The notes under the pieces were generated by a model. That model did not search any database, was not told the origin of the DNA, and saw nothing but the letters and a program-made list of their open reading frames with translations. A DNA stretch of 64,000 nucleotides, from positions 124,001 through 188,000 of the forward strand of contig NZ_JAERRH010000013.1 in NCBI RefSeq assembly GCF_016741855.1, written 5' to 3'. Positions within the stretch are counted from its first letter, which is position 1. Every line of letters starts with the position of its first letter. A program made the translations under genes and the position numbers. This DNA comes from Streptomyces musisoli (lineage in GTDB: Bacteria; Actinomycetota; Actinomycetes; Streptomycetales; Streptomycetaceae). Positions 1 through 7,752 of this stretch are shown here, piece by piece.

Positions 1-136
1 ACCGTCGCCTTCCCCGTCGGCGAGGGGAACTCAGGGGGCGCGGCGGCCCTACCCGGGCGGGTGTACCGGGACTGCGTGGTGCGCTGCCCGAGGGGAGACT
101 GCTGGGAAGACGACCGGTCCTGGGGGTGATGGAGAG
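1..136. other. Window edge, possible end of an upstream gene
   Basis: One plus-strand frame is open from base 1 and stops at TGA 127-129, so this could be the 3' end of a gene beginning outside the window. The 42 residues are not recognisable and codon usage is not decisive. The last bases carry the GGAGAG ribosome binding site (131-136 area) of the following phosphatase gene. Confidence 0.3.
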
Positions 137-1312
137 GTGACGGCAGAGCCGAACGGGGCGCCGCTGGAGGAGTTCCTCGCCGATCCCGACCACTGCACGC
201 TGGACCTCGCCACCGCCGTCGCCCGCTGCGCGAAGGCGCTGGGCCTGCGGCACGCCGTGGTCTACCTCGCCGATCTCCAGCAGCGCCACCTGGTGCCGCT
301 CACCGAGGTGGCCCCGAGCCCGCCCATCGACTCCTCGCTCGCCGGGTGGTGCTACCGCACCCAGTCCCTGCGCGTCGAGGAGTCCGACCGGGACGGGGTG
401 ACCGCGTGGTTCCCGCTGCTGGACGGCGCCGAACGGCTCGGTGTGCTCGCCGTCCACGCCTGGACGCTCAGCGCACAGGCCCTGCGGCGGGGCCGGGCGC
501 TGGCCGCGCTGCTCGCGATCATGGTGACCTCGAAACGTGCCTACAAGGACTCCTTCGTCCGGCGGACCCGGACCGCGCAGATGCACCTGCCCGCCGAGAT
601 GCTGCGGGCCTTCCTGCCGCCGCGCACCATCGGCAACCGTCACGTCGTCTCCACGGCGGTCCTCGAACCCGCCTACGACATCGGCGGTGACGCATTCGAC
701 CACTCCCTGACCGCCACGTCCCTGCACGCCGCCGTCCTCGACGCCATGGGCCACAACCTGCTCTCCGGGCTGACCAGCGCCGTCGCCCTGGCGGCCTGCC
801 GCAACGCCCGGCGGAGCGACGCCGATCTGCGGGCCCTCGTGGACAACGTGGACGATGCGCTCAGCCAGTGGCTGCCGGACCAGTTCTGCACCGGGGTCCT
901 CGCCCAGCTCGACTTCTGCACCGGGGTCCTGCGATGGAGCAACTGCGGCCACCCCGCGCCGCTCCTGATCCGCGACCAGCAACTGATCGCGGACGCGATG
1001 GCCCGGGAGGCCGACCCGCCCATGGGGCTGCGTTCCCTGCTCTCCATGCGGGACCGCCGGGTGCACGAGATGCAGCTCCGGCCGGGGGACCGGGTGCTGC
1101 TCTACACCGACGGCGTCATCGAGGCGCGGATGACCGACGGCAGGCTCCTCGGCCTCGAACGGTTCGCGGAGTACGTCATCCGGGCAAGCGCCACCGGCGA
1201 GCTGGCGCCCGAGACGCTCAGGCGCCTGATCCACTCGCTGCTGGACTCCCGGGACAGCCGGCTCCGGGACGACGCCACGATCCTGTTGTTCGAGTGGCAG
1301 CCGGACTGCTGA
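137..1312 (+). CDS. GAF-like / PP2C (SpoIIE-type) serine phosphatase
   Basis: The 391-residue protein has a GAF-like sensory part at about residues 15-130 and a SpoIIE/PP2C phosphatase domain at about 160-385. The phosphatase shows the metal-binding pattern of the family: YDIGGDAFD near residue 180, DAMGHN near 203, and GDRVLLYTDGV with a final RDDATILL motif near the C-terminus. Proteins of this type dephosphorylate anti-sigma-factor antagonists in Streptomyces partner-switching systems. No anti-sigma or antagonist gene is nearby, so the partner is unknown. The start is GTG at 137, placed directly after GGAGAG; an ATG a few bases upstream is out of frame. It could instead respond to a small ligand through the GAF-like part, which is inference. 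Confidence 0.85.
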   Translation: MTAEPNGAPLEEFLADPDHCTLDLATAVARCAKALGLRHAVVYLADLQQRHLVPLTEVAPSPPIDSSLAGWCYRTQSLRVEESDRDGVTAWFPLLDGAERLGVLAVHAWTLSAQALRRGRALAALLAIMVTSKRAYKDSFVRRTRTAQMHLPAEMLRAFLPPRTIGNRHVVSTAVLEPAYDIGGDAFDHSLTATSLHAAVLDAMGHNLLSGLTSAVALAACRNARRSDADLRALVDNVDDALSQWLPDQFCTGVLAQLDFCTGVLRWSNCGHPAPLLIRDQQLIADAMAREADPPMGLRSLLSMRDRRVHEMQLRPGDRVLLYTDGVIEARMTDGRLLGLERFAEYVIRASATGELAPETLRRLIHSLLDSRDSRLRDDATILLFEWQPDC

Positions 1313-1354
1313 AGCGCTCTCCCCGGCAGCCGTGGGGGCGGTACGGTCGGCGCC

Positions 1355-1933
1355 ATGGCTGATGCGCGGCTGACCAGCGCCACCGGTGGCGAGGCGACGG
1401 GGAACGCCGGTCAGGCTCGACGCGTGCCGCACGTCGAGATCCTCCAACTGCTGGTCTCCCCGGTGCACCGGCTCGCCGGCCGGCCGGGCGACGGCCTGCC
1501 CGAGCTGCCGCCCGGGGAGCAAGTGACGCGGGCCGAGGTGCGCGCGGGCCTCGGCATCGTCGGCGACCGGTACTTCAACCGGCCCGCCCACCGCAACGCG
1601 TCGATCACCCTCATGGCGGCCGAGCGGCTCCCGGAGCCGTACCCGGCCGACCTGCTCCGCACCCGGCGCAACGTCCTGCTGCGCGGGGTCGACATCGACG
1701 CCTGCGTCGGCGCGACGGTCTTCCTCGACAGCGGTTTCGGACCGGTGGAACTGGAGGTCCGCAGCGCCGCCCGGCCCTGTGCCTGGCTGGACACCACCCT
1801 CGGCCCCGGCGCCCGGCGCGCCCTGCGCGGCGGCGGCGGAGTGCGCTGCCGGCCGCTGACGGACGGCGTGCTCACCGTGGGCCCGGCCGTGTTCGGGATC
1901 CGCGAGCCAAGGGACGCGGCACCCGGCGCATGA
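1355..1933 (+). CDS. MOSC domain protein
   Basis: This 192-residue protein is a compact stand-alone MOSC domain. The MOSC fold, named after the molybdenum cofactor sulfurase C-terminus, carries a conserved cysteine thought to bind or transfer sulfur or pyranopterin ligands. Here the central part has the motif GLGIVGDRYF (about residues 65-74) and the candidate cysteine in RPCAWLD (about 145). Stand-alone bacterial MOSC proteins such as YiiM act on molybdenum-dependent detoxifying reductases, but the partner here is not visible. It lies 42 bases after the phosphatase gene on the same strand and may be co-transcribed. The first 25 residues are low-complexity and the true start could be downstream. 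Confidence 0.8.
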   Translation: MADARLTSATGGEATGNAGQARRVPHVEILQLLVSPVHRLAGRPGDGLPELPPGEQVTRAEVRAGLGIVGDRYFNRPAHRNASITLMAAERLPEPYPADLLRTRRNVLLRGVDIDACVGATVFLDSGFGPVELEVRSAARPCAWLDTTLGPGARRALRGGGGVRCRPLTDGVLTVGPAVFGIREPRDAAPGA

Positions 1934-1955
1934 GTACGGCCGGCCGGGACCGCGC

Positions 1956-3104
1956 TCAGGTTGCGGAGGCCAGCAGCCGGTCGGACAGCCGGTGGGCCTG
2001 GGCGAGCAGCGTGCCGTAGGTGGCGACCTCGTCGGGATCGTCCGTCGTGGAGCGGACCAGGTCCCGGCGCAGTTCCGCGAGCGTGCCGCGCAGGTCCCGC
2101 ACGGCCTCGCGCAGTTCGTCCTCGCACGCGTCGCCGAACCGGCTGTGGCTGTACAGCCGCAGCGCGCGGGCCGTCCGGCACAGGAACTCGGCGTACCGCC
2201 GGGCGAGCCCCGGGTGCGGCCGGGGCGCCGAGCGGTCCTCGGCGGCGGCCTCCAGCACCGTGCGGGTCACCCCCGCGGTGTGCACGGCCGCGTAGTCCAG
2301 CACGACCAGAGCGTCGTCGTACCCCCTCTCGGGCAGGGGTGCGGCACCGGTACGGCGGCGGCGCAGATTGCCGCGCATGCTCTCCCGGCTCCACTCGACC
2401 GTCGAGCGGGCCTGCCCCACGAGCCGGTGCAGCCGCAGGGCGCGCTCGTGCCAGGCGCCGGCCTCCTCGGCGTCCCAGTGACCCGCGGCCAGTCCGTCCG
2501 CCACGTCCCGCAGGATGTCGTGGGCCTCCTCGGTCGCGTCCCGCAGCACGGCCTCGGTGTCGCGCAGATACAGCGGCGGCCGGACCAGCGCGTTGACCGC
2601 GATGCCCACCGCCGCCCCGAACAGGGCCTCGCCGAGCCGGGCCGCGGAGGTCATGGCACTGACCGTCCCGTTGGTCAGGACGAACAGGGCGCCGGTGGCC
2701 GCGTAGATGCCCTGACTGCCCAGGCGCCGCCACTGTCCCAGCAGCATCGCGAGGGGGAGGACGACCGCCATCGCGGCCACCGTGTCGTGCAGCAGGAGTC
2801 CCACCGCGGTGGCCGCGACCGTGCCGGCCGCGATCGCCCCGAGCTGCTGCAAGCCGTGCGCGATCGACCGGTACACCGTCGACTCGACCAGCACCACCGC
2901 GACCCATGGCGCGACGAACGCCACCGGCGCCCGCAGCCACCAGCCCGCCACCGCCCAGGCCACCCACGCGGCCAGCGCCGCCTTCAGCGCCTGCACGGCC
3001 AGATCCCGTTCACGGCCGGGTTCCGCCCACGCCCGCCGCGCGGCGTGCGCCGCGGCGGACAGGTCCTGTCGTACGCCTTGCCAGGTCAGTCGTATCCCAC
3101 GCAC
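1956..3104 (-). CDS. FUSC family membrane protein (aromatic acid exporter-like)
   Basis: The 382-residue protein has an N-terminal block of hydrophobic helices (about residues 40-170), followed by a long charged cytoplasmic part. This is the architecture of fusaric-acid-resistance / aromatic acid exporter (FUSC) proteins that export aromatic carboxylic acids or other amphipathic compounds across the cytoplasmic membrane. The motif WVAVVLVESTVYRS in the first membrane block is typical of the family. The start is GTG at 3104. The gene converges on the MOSC gene, with only 22 bases between the stops. The substrate cannot be predicted, and no adjacent regulator explains its control. Confidence 0.75.
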   Translation of the reverse strand: MRGIRLTWQGVRQDLSAAAHAARRAWAEPGRERDLAVQALKAALAAWVAWAVAGWWLRAPVAFVAPWVAVVLVESTVYRSIAHGLQQLGAIAAGTVAATAVGLLLHDTVAAMAVVLPLAMLLGQWRRLGSQGIYAATGALFVLTNGTVSAMTSAARLGEALFGAAVGIAVNALVRPPLYLRDTEAVLRDATEEAHDILRDVADGLAAGHWDAEEAGAWHERALRLHRLVGQARSTVEWSRESMRGNLRRRRTGAAPLPERGYDDALVVLDYAAVHTAGVTRTVLEAAAEDRSAPRPHPGLARRYAEFLCRTARALRLYSHSRFGDACEDELREAVRDLRGTLAELRRDLVRSTTDDPDEVATYGTLLAQAHRLSDRLLASAT

Positions 3105-3287
3105 GCCGACCCGGGTGCCACCCGCGGCACCACCTCATGCCCGGTGTCCGTGTCCCCTGTCCCCGGGGTGACGGGGGCGGACCGGGAAAGCCGTGTCAGT
3201 GACGATCACCCGTTCCGGGGGAAGGAGTCCCGCGTCCGGGACATGGGCCGCGATCGCGTCGTGGCGCCCGGGACCCGGGGAGGGGCG

Positions 3288-4463
3288 TCACGGTGGCATG
3301 GCCCGGAGCACGTTCAGCACCGCCCAGACGACCGAGACCAGCGGCACCGCCACGACGGCGCCGATCACCCCCGCCACGATGCTGCCCGCGATGACCGACA
3401 CGGCCACGACGAGCGGATGCAGCCGCACCGCCCAGCTCATCACCAGAGGATGCAGCACATGCCCCTCGACCTGGCCGATCACCACGATCAGCACCAGCAC
3501 ACCCACCGCCGTCAGCGGACCCCGTCCGGCGAGCGCGACGATCGTGGCGACCCCGAGCGCCACCGGTGAACCCACCAGCGGCACGAACGCGGCGAAGAAC
3601 TCCAGCAGCGTCAGCGGCAGCGCGAGCGGTACCCGCAGCACGAGCAGGCCCACGCCCACGAGCACGGCATTGGTGGCGGCCACGATGATGATGCCGCGCG
3701 TGTACCCCGCGAAGGTCCGCCAGGCCGCCCGCCCCGCCCGGTCCCACACCGGGCGGGCGCCGCTAGGCAGCAGCCGGTCACGCACCCAGCTCCACAGGTG
3801 CTCGCCGGAATGCAGGAAGAAGACCGAGGCGAACAGGGCCAGCGCGCCGCCCGTGACCAGCTCCACCACCCGGCCCAGCTCGTCGACCGCGCTGCTGAGC
3901 AGCGACGCCCGGTGCGTGGAGACATAGTGCGCCACCTGGTGCTGGAGTGCCGAGAGCGCCCCGGGACCGAGCCGGAACGGCGGCTGTTGCAGCCACTCCT
4001 CGATCCGGTGGACTCCGCCGCGGAACTCACCCTCCAGTTGCGCCGACTCGCTCGCCACCGAGCTGCCCACCAGCGCGAGCAGGGCCAGCAGGAGCAGCAG
4101 ACTGCCCACCAGCGCCACGGCCACACTCAGCGGTCTCGGCAGGAGCCGGGCGAGCAGATCGGTCGGAGGCCGCAGCACGGAGGTCACGACCAGGGCGAGG
4201 AACAGTGCGACGGCGATGAGCTGGAAGCTGCCGAGGACGCTGAACACGCCGTAGACCACGGAGCCGACGAGAATCAGCCGCCAGGAGTAGGCCGCGGCCA
4301 CCCGGAGCCAGGGCACCGTCCGCTCGGCGGGTCCTGCCGGCGGTTCCGGCCGGGGCGGGGCCGGCAGCCGCACGGAGTACGCCGGCCGGCTGCCCAGCAC
4401 CACGCCGCCGGCCCGGCGCCGCCCGGCCCGCGCGGCCGCCGGCCCGCCCGCATCGCCCTCCAC
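3288..4463 (-). CDS. AI-2E family transporter
   Basis: The 391-residue polytopic membrane protein matches the AI-2E exporter / PerM family: about eight hydrophobic segments, and the conserved C-terminal half containing FFAAFVPLVGSPVAL, GQVEGHVLHPLVM and GAVVAVPLVSV. Family members export autoinducer-2 or act as ion/solute antiporters; many actinobacterial copies have no known substrate, so quorum signalling should not be assumed. Residues 1-55 are a Pro/Arg-rich cytoplasmic leader. GTG at 4463 is chosen because GAGGAGG lies about 9 bases upstream. The gene points the same way as the FUSC gene, with 183 bases between them. Confidence 0.8.
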   Translation of the reverse strand: MEGDAGGPAAARAGRRRAGGVVLGSRPAYSVRLPAPPRPEPPAGPAERTVPWLRVAAAYSWRLILVGSVVYGVFSVLGSFQLIAVALFLALVVTSVLRPPTDLLARLLPRPLSVAVALVGSLLLLLALLALVGSSVASESAQLEGEFRGGVHRIEEWLQQPPFRLGPGALSALQHQVAHYVSTHRASLLSSAVDELGRVVELVTGGALALFASVFFLHSGEHLWSWVRDRLLPSGARPVWDRAGRAAWRTFAGYTRGIIIVAATNAVLVGVGLLVLRVPLALPLTLLEFFAAFVPLVGSPVALGVATIVALAGRGPLTAVGVLVLIVVIGQVEGHVLHPLVMSWAVRLHPLVVAVSVIAGSIVAGVIGAVVAVPLVSVVWAVLNVLRAMPP

Positions 4464-4563
4464 CGCTCCGGCCTCCTCTCCGCCGCCCCGCCTGACGGCC
4501 GGTCACCTCCACAGCACCGTAAGCACAGGGGGCGGCAGCGGCGCGCCGAACGCGCCGCGTCTC

Positions 4564-4632
4564 CCCGATCCGGTGGTCTTGCCCCCGCGCAGGCCTGTTG
4601 GCCCGATTCGGTGGTCTTGCCCCACGCGCAGG
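4564..4632. repeat. Two-copy 30-bp direct repeat
   Basis: Two near-identical copies lie at 4564-4593 and 4602-4632. Each starts CCCGATYCGGTGG, continues GTCTTGCCCC and ends CGCGCAGG. They lie upstream of the AI-2E gene and immediately before the 22-bp array. Confidence 0.7.
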
Positions 4633-4659
4633 ACCGCCTCGCCCGACCCCTCGGTCTCA

Positions 4660-4800
4660 CCCGAGACACATGAGGGCCGGCGGCCTCACCCGAGACGCAT
4701 GACGGCTTGGCCCGGGACACCTGACCGCCTGGCCCGAGACACATGACGGCTAGGCCCGGGACACCGGTCTCACGACCGCCCTGGCCCGAGACACACGGCC
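4660..4800. repeat. Degenerate tandem array, 22-bp period
   Basis: The word CCCGRGACAC recurs at 4660, 4689, 4711, 4733, 4755 and 4785, so four consecutive spacings are 22 and the outer ones 29 and 30 bases. The unit is roughly CCCGRGACACATGACSGC followed by YTGG. It is too degenerate, and lacks spacers of the right kind, to be CRISPR. Confidence 0.75.
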
Positions 4801-4894
4801 CTTGGCGGCACCGGTCGGCCGCGGCCGGCCGTCGGCCCCGTCGTCGGCCTCCGCGTGCGGCCGGGGCGTCCGACGCAGCGGCCCGGCCGCTCCG

Positions 4895-5329
4895 TCAGCC
4901 GGGTCCCTCGGCGTCCTGGGCCGCGCGGCCCACCGGCAGCAGCTCGCGGATGTCCGCGGGCAGCGCTCCCGCCATCCGCTCGGTCAGCTCCGGGGCGAGG
5001 GCGGCGTCCAGCACCTCCATGACCGCCGCGGCGTCCCGCAGTGCCGCGTCCTCGTCGGTGCCGGCCCGGGCGGCGATGCGTCCGGCGAAGGCCGTCAGCC
5101 CGAACCGTTCGCACGAGGTCCCCGAGTCCCGCCCGGCGGACGTGTCGACCGCCTCCCGCATGGCCGCCGCCATGTCCGGCGGCAGCTGGGCGGCCACGTG
5201 CCGGGCCAGCCCGGCCGGCAGCCGCTCCGACAGCGTGCTCACGACCGCGTGCGCGGCCCGCTCTGCCGTTCCCCGGTCGGGCAGCTGGGCCAGCGCCTGC
5301 ACTTTTCCGATCATCTCGTCGTGCCGCAT
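4895..5329 (-). CDS. DUF2267 domain protein
   Basis: The 144-residue soluble protein begins MRHDEMIGKVQ and has the all-helical layout of DUF2267: two related halves, each containing an RAAHAVVSTLSERLP-like helix pair. Members are widespread in actinobacteria and often occur near stress or membrane genes; no biochemical role is established. The gene stands alone, on the same strand as the following DUF1360 gene but separated from it by a repeat array. It is flanked on both sides by tandem arrays with the same 22-bp period but different units, which is the most unusual thing about it. Confidence 0.75.
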   Translation of the reverse strand: MRHDEMIGKVQALAQLPDRGTAERAAHAVVSTLSERLPAGLARHVAAQLPPDMAAAMREAVDTSAGRDSGTSCERFGLTAFAGRIAARAGTDEDAALRDAAAVMEVLDAALAPELTERMAGALPADIRELLPVGRAAQDAEGPG

Positions 5330-5458
5330 GAGACCGGTCCCTTCCGCACGGAGTGCTGACGGTAAGCCCGTCGCGCGGGCTTAGCGGCACTCACCGAGTA
5401 CCCCGCGCCCGCTCCCGGTCACCGGCGAGGCCGTCCAAGCCGCGACCGGCCGGTCCTC

Positions 5459-5567
5459 GGCCGTCCCCGGCTCAGTCCTCGGCCGTCGCCGGCTCAGTGC
5501 GGGGCCGTCCCCGGCTCAGTCCTCGGCCGTCGCCGCTCGGTCCGCGGCCGTCGTCGGCTCAGTCCTG
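5459..5567. repeat. Tandem array, five units of 22 bp
   Basis: GGCCGTCSCCGGCTCAGTCC-like units start at 5459, 5481, 5503, 5525 and 5546, so the period is 22 (last step 21). The array ends just inside the 3' side of the DUF1360 gene stop. The unit differs from that of the array at 4660-4800. Confidence 0.8.
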
Positions 5568-5575
5568 GGCCCCGC

Positions 5576-6067
5576 TCAGCCCTCCACCGTCTCCTGGGTC
5601 GCCGTCCAGGCGTACTGGAGCCAGTCCGCCACGGTCAGCGCGCCGAAGCCACCGCAGACCAGCCGGGTGAGCCGTGGGGCCGCCGCATAGGAGCACACCA
5701 GCGCGCCCGCGGTCCAGGCGGCGACGCAGAACGGGCAGGAGACCAGGTCGCCGACGGCCCGCCGGAACCCGCTGCCCCGGGGCTCGTCCATGACCTCGCT
5801 CGCCTCGCCCTCGTCCGCGCGGCGGGTGAACGGCGCCCGGACGAAGCTGGTGATCTTGTCCTTGGCCAGCAGCCGTGACGTCTTGTACGTCGCCGCGCCC
5901 AGCAGTGCCACGTCCCACGGCGGCACATCCTGCGGCAGCCGCACACCACGGCGCCGGGCCAGCAGCGCGAAGGTGCCGGCGCCCGCCGCGAACACCGAAG
6001 CGAGGGCGGCATAGCCACCCAGCGGGACCTCGCCCCGGTCGTCGTAGCGAGCGGCGTCCGTCGTCAT
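5576..6067 (-). CDS. DUF1360 membrane protein
   Basis: The 163-residue protein has one N-terminal hydrophobic segment (about residues 18-36) and two more in the C-terminal third. The diagnostic stretch is GDLVSCPFCVAAW near residue 105, with CPFC typical of DUF1360 (sporulation-associated membrane proteins of the YjcA type). The central part TYKTSRLLAKDKITSFVRAP is also characteristic. Function is unknown. I start it at ATG 6067 (MTTDAARY) because GGAGG sits 6-10 bases upstream; a longer reading to 6118 has no ribosome binding site and only Arg/Gly-rich residues. Confidence 0.8.
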   Translation of the reverse strand: MTTDAARYDDRGEVPLGGYAALASVFAAGAGTFALLARRRGVRLPQDVPPWDVALLGAATYKTSRLLAKDKITSFVRAPFTRRADEGEASEVMDEPRGSGFRRAVGDLVSCPFCVAAWTAGALVCSYAAAPRLTRLVCGGFGALTVADWLQYAWTATQETVEG

Positions 6068-6176
6068 GAGACCTCCCGGCCCTCCTCGGCGTTGCCCGGC
6101 CCTGCCGCGGGCGCGCAACGAGTTCCCCCGTGGGCGGTGGCGACACGTGACCTTGTCGGAGGGCCGGACGGGGACT

Positions 6177-6200
6177 ATTATTCATCCCGTGATGAATTAT
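6177..6200. promoter_or_regulatory. AT-rich inverted repeat, probable operator
   Basis: The arms ATTATTCATC (6177-6186) and GATGAATTAT (6191-6200) are complementary at 9 of 10 positions around a CCGT spacer. It is strikingly AT-rich for this sequence and ends 48 bases before the start of the FAD monooxygenase gene, where a TetR- or MarR-type repressor would be expected to bind. Confidence 0.6.
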
Positions 6201-6248
6201 TGGTGAGCCAACCCCGAACCACTGCTTCCTCGAAAGGGCGGCCCTGCG

Positions 6249-7511
6249 ATGGAGAAGACCACATGCTGTGTCGTGGGAGGCGGCCCCGCGGGCATGGTGC
6301 TCGCCCTGCTGCTGGCACGGGCCGGGATCGCGGTGACCGTGCTGGAGAAGCACGGCGACTTCCTGCGCGACTTCCGCGGCGACACCGTCCACCCGTCGAC
6401 CCTGGCGCTGCTGGACGACCTGGGGCTGGCCGAATCCTTCGCCCGGCTGCCGCAGCGCCGGGTCCGCACCGTCCAGCTGCCGGTCGGCGCCGGCCGCTCG
6501 GCCGTCACGGTCGCGGACCTCTCCGTCCTGCCCGGGCCCTACGACTACGTGGCCATGGTGCCCCAGTGGGATCTGCTGGACCTGCTCGCCGAGCAGGCGC
6601 GGCGCGAGCCGTCCTTCCGGCTGTGCATGAACACGGAGGCGACCTCCTTCCTGATCGAGTCGGGGCGGGTGACCGGGGTGCGCTACCGCACCTCCGACGG
6701 CCGCACCGGCACACTGCGCGCCGTCCTCACCGTCGCCTGCGACGGGCGCGGATCACTGGCCCGGTCCCGGCCGGAACTGGGTCTGCGCCACTTCACCTGC
6801 CCGATGGACGCCTGGTGGTTCCGTCTGCCCCGGCGGGACGACGATCCGTCCGGGCTCGTCGGCGGCGCCGGAGACGGCTTCCTGACCGCCATGATCGACC
6901 GCGGTGACTACTGGCAGTGCGCCGCACTGATCCCCAAGGGCACCGACGCCGAGCGCCGCGCCGCCGGCCTGGACCGCTTCCAGGCCGCCTACGCCGCCGC
7001 CGTCCCCTGGCTCGCCGGCCGCACCGACGCCCTGCGCTCGTGGGACGACGTCAAACTCCTCGACGTCCACCTGGACCGCCTGCGCCGCTGGCACCGCCCC
7101 GGCCTGCTGTGCATCGGCGACGCCGCGCACGCCATGTCCCCGGTCTTCGGCATCGGGATCAACCTCGCCGTGCAGGACGCCGTGGCCGCCGCACGCCATC
7201 TCGCCGGGCCCCTGCGCCGCGGTACCGTGCGCCTGCGCGACGTACGCGGTGTGCAGCGCCGCCGCCGCCCCACCACGGTCGTCACACAGGCACTGCAACG
7301 GACGGCCCACGCCCGCTTCATCGCCCCGGTCCTGCGGGGCCGGCCGCCCCTGGGCAGCGCGGAACGAGCCCGGCGGGTCGCGGACCTGGTCGCCGGATCG
7401 CCCTGGCTGCGCCGCCTGCCCGCCTACTTCGTCGCCTACGGCGCCCTCCGGGAGCGTCCCCCCGCCGAGGCGGTCCGCAGGCGGGCACCGGATGCGAAGA
7501 CCTCAACGTAG
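6249..7511 (+). CDS. FAD-dependent aromatic monooxygenase-like oxidoreductase
   Basis: The 420-residue flavoprotein shows the dinucleotide-binding motif GGGPAGMVLALLLARAG at residues 10-26, the internal CDGRGSLAR motif near residue 164, and the FAD-ribityl motif GDAAHAMSPVFGIGINLA near residue 290. These three elements define the class A flavin monooxygenase family (PheA/TfdB/UbiH type), which hydroxylates aromatic or polyketide substrates with NAD(P)H and O2. The substrate is unknown. The first Met is chosen because of its purine-rich upstream AAAGGGCGG. Control probably runs through the palindrome just upstream. There is no adjacent repressor gene in this window, so regulation from elsewhere, or by the NTPase locus downstream, is only inference. 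Confidence 0.8.
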   Translation: MEKTTCCVVGGGPAGMVLALLLARAGIAVTVLEKHGDFLRDFRGDTVHPSTLALLDDLGLAESFARLPQRRVRTVQLPVGAGRSAVTVADLSVLPGPYDYVAMVPQWDLLDLLAEQARREPSFRLCMNTEATSFLIESGRVTGVRYRTSDGRTGTLRAVLTVACDGRGSLARSRPELGLRHFTCPMDAWWFRLPRRDDDPSGLVGGAGDGFLTAMIDRGDYWQCAALIPKGTDAERRAAGLDRFQAAYAAAVPWLAGRTDALRSWDDVKLLDVHLDRLRRWHRPGLLCIGDAAHAMSPVFGIGINLAVQDAVAAARHLAGPLRRGTVRLRDVRGVQRRRRPTTVVTQALQRTAHARFIAPVLRGRPPLGSAERARRVADLVAGSPWLRRLPAYFVAYGALRERPPAEAVRRRAPDAKTST

Positions 7512-7752
7512 TGCATCCGCCGGGACCGCGCCCTGATTTGCCGTCAGATCGGCCCACACCCCTCCAGTCCTGGCATTGTCGTCCCCAGGCACACGGGCAC
7601 GGACAACCCCGGGGCCGCTACGCACATCATCGCCAATTTTCTTGCGCGTAAGCACCATTGTCCGAACAGAAGGCTCTATGTTCCACTAATCTCCTTCCGC
7701 CACAACGATCACCCGCTCCCGGGCGGGGGAGTATCCACGGGGGATCCGATCC

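Larger units (their letters stand above)
4464..4894. other. Gene-free interval with two kinds of tandem repeat
   Basis: No reading frame in this 431-base interval resembles a gene. It holds the ribosome binding site of the AI-2E gene at its left end, a two-copy repeat at 4564-4632 and a longer degenerate array at 4660-4800. Confidence 0.6.

Noticed and set aside
4660..4800. CRISPR-like array
   Set aside because: Unit and period are 22 bp with no distinct unique spacers and strong degeneration; no cas gene is present.
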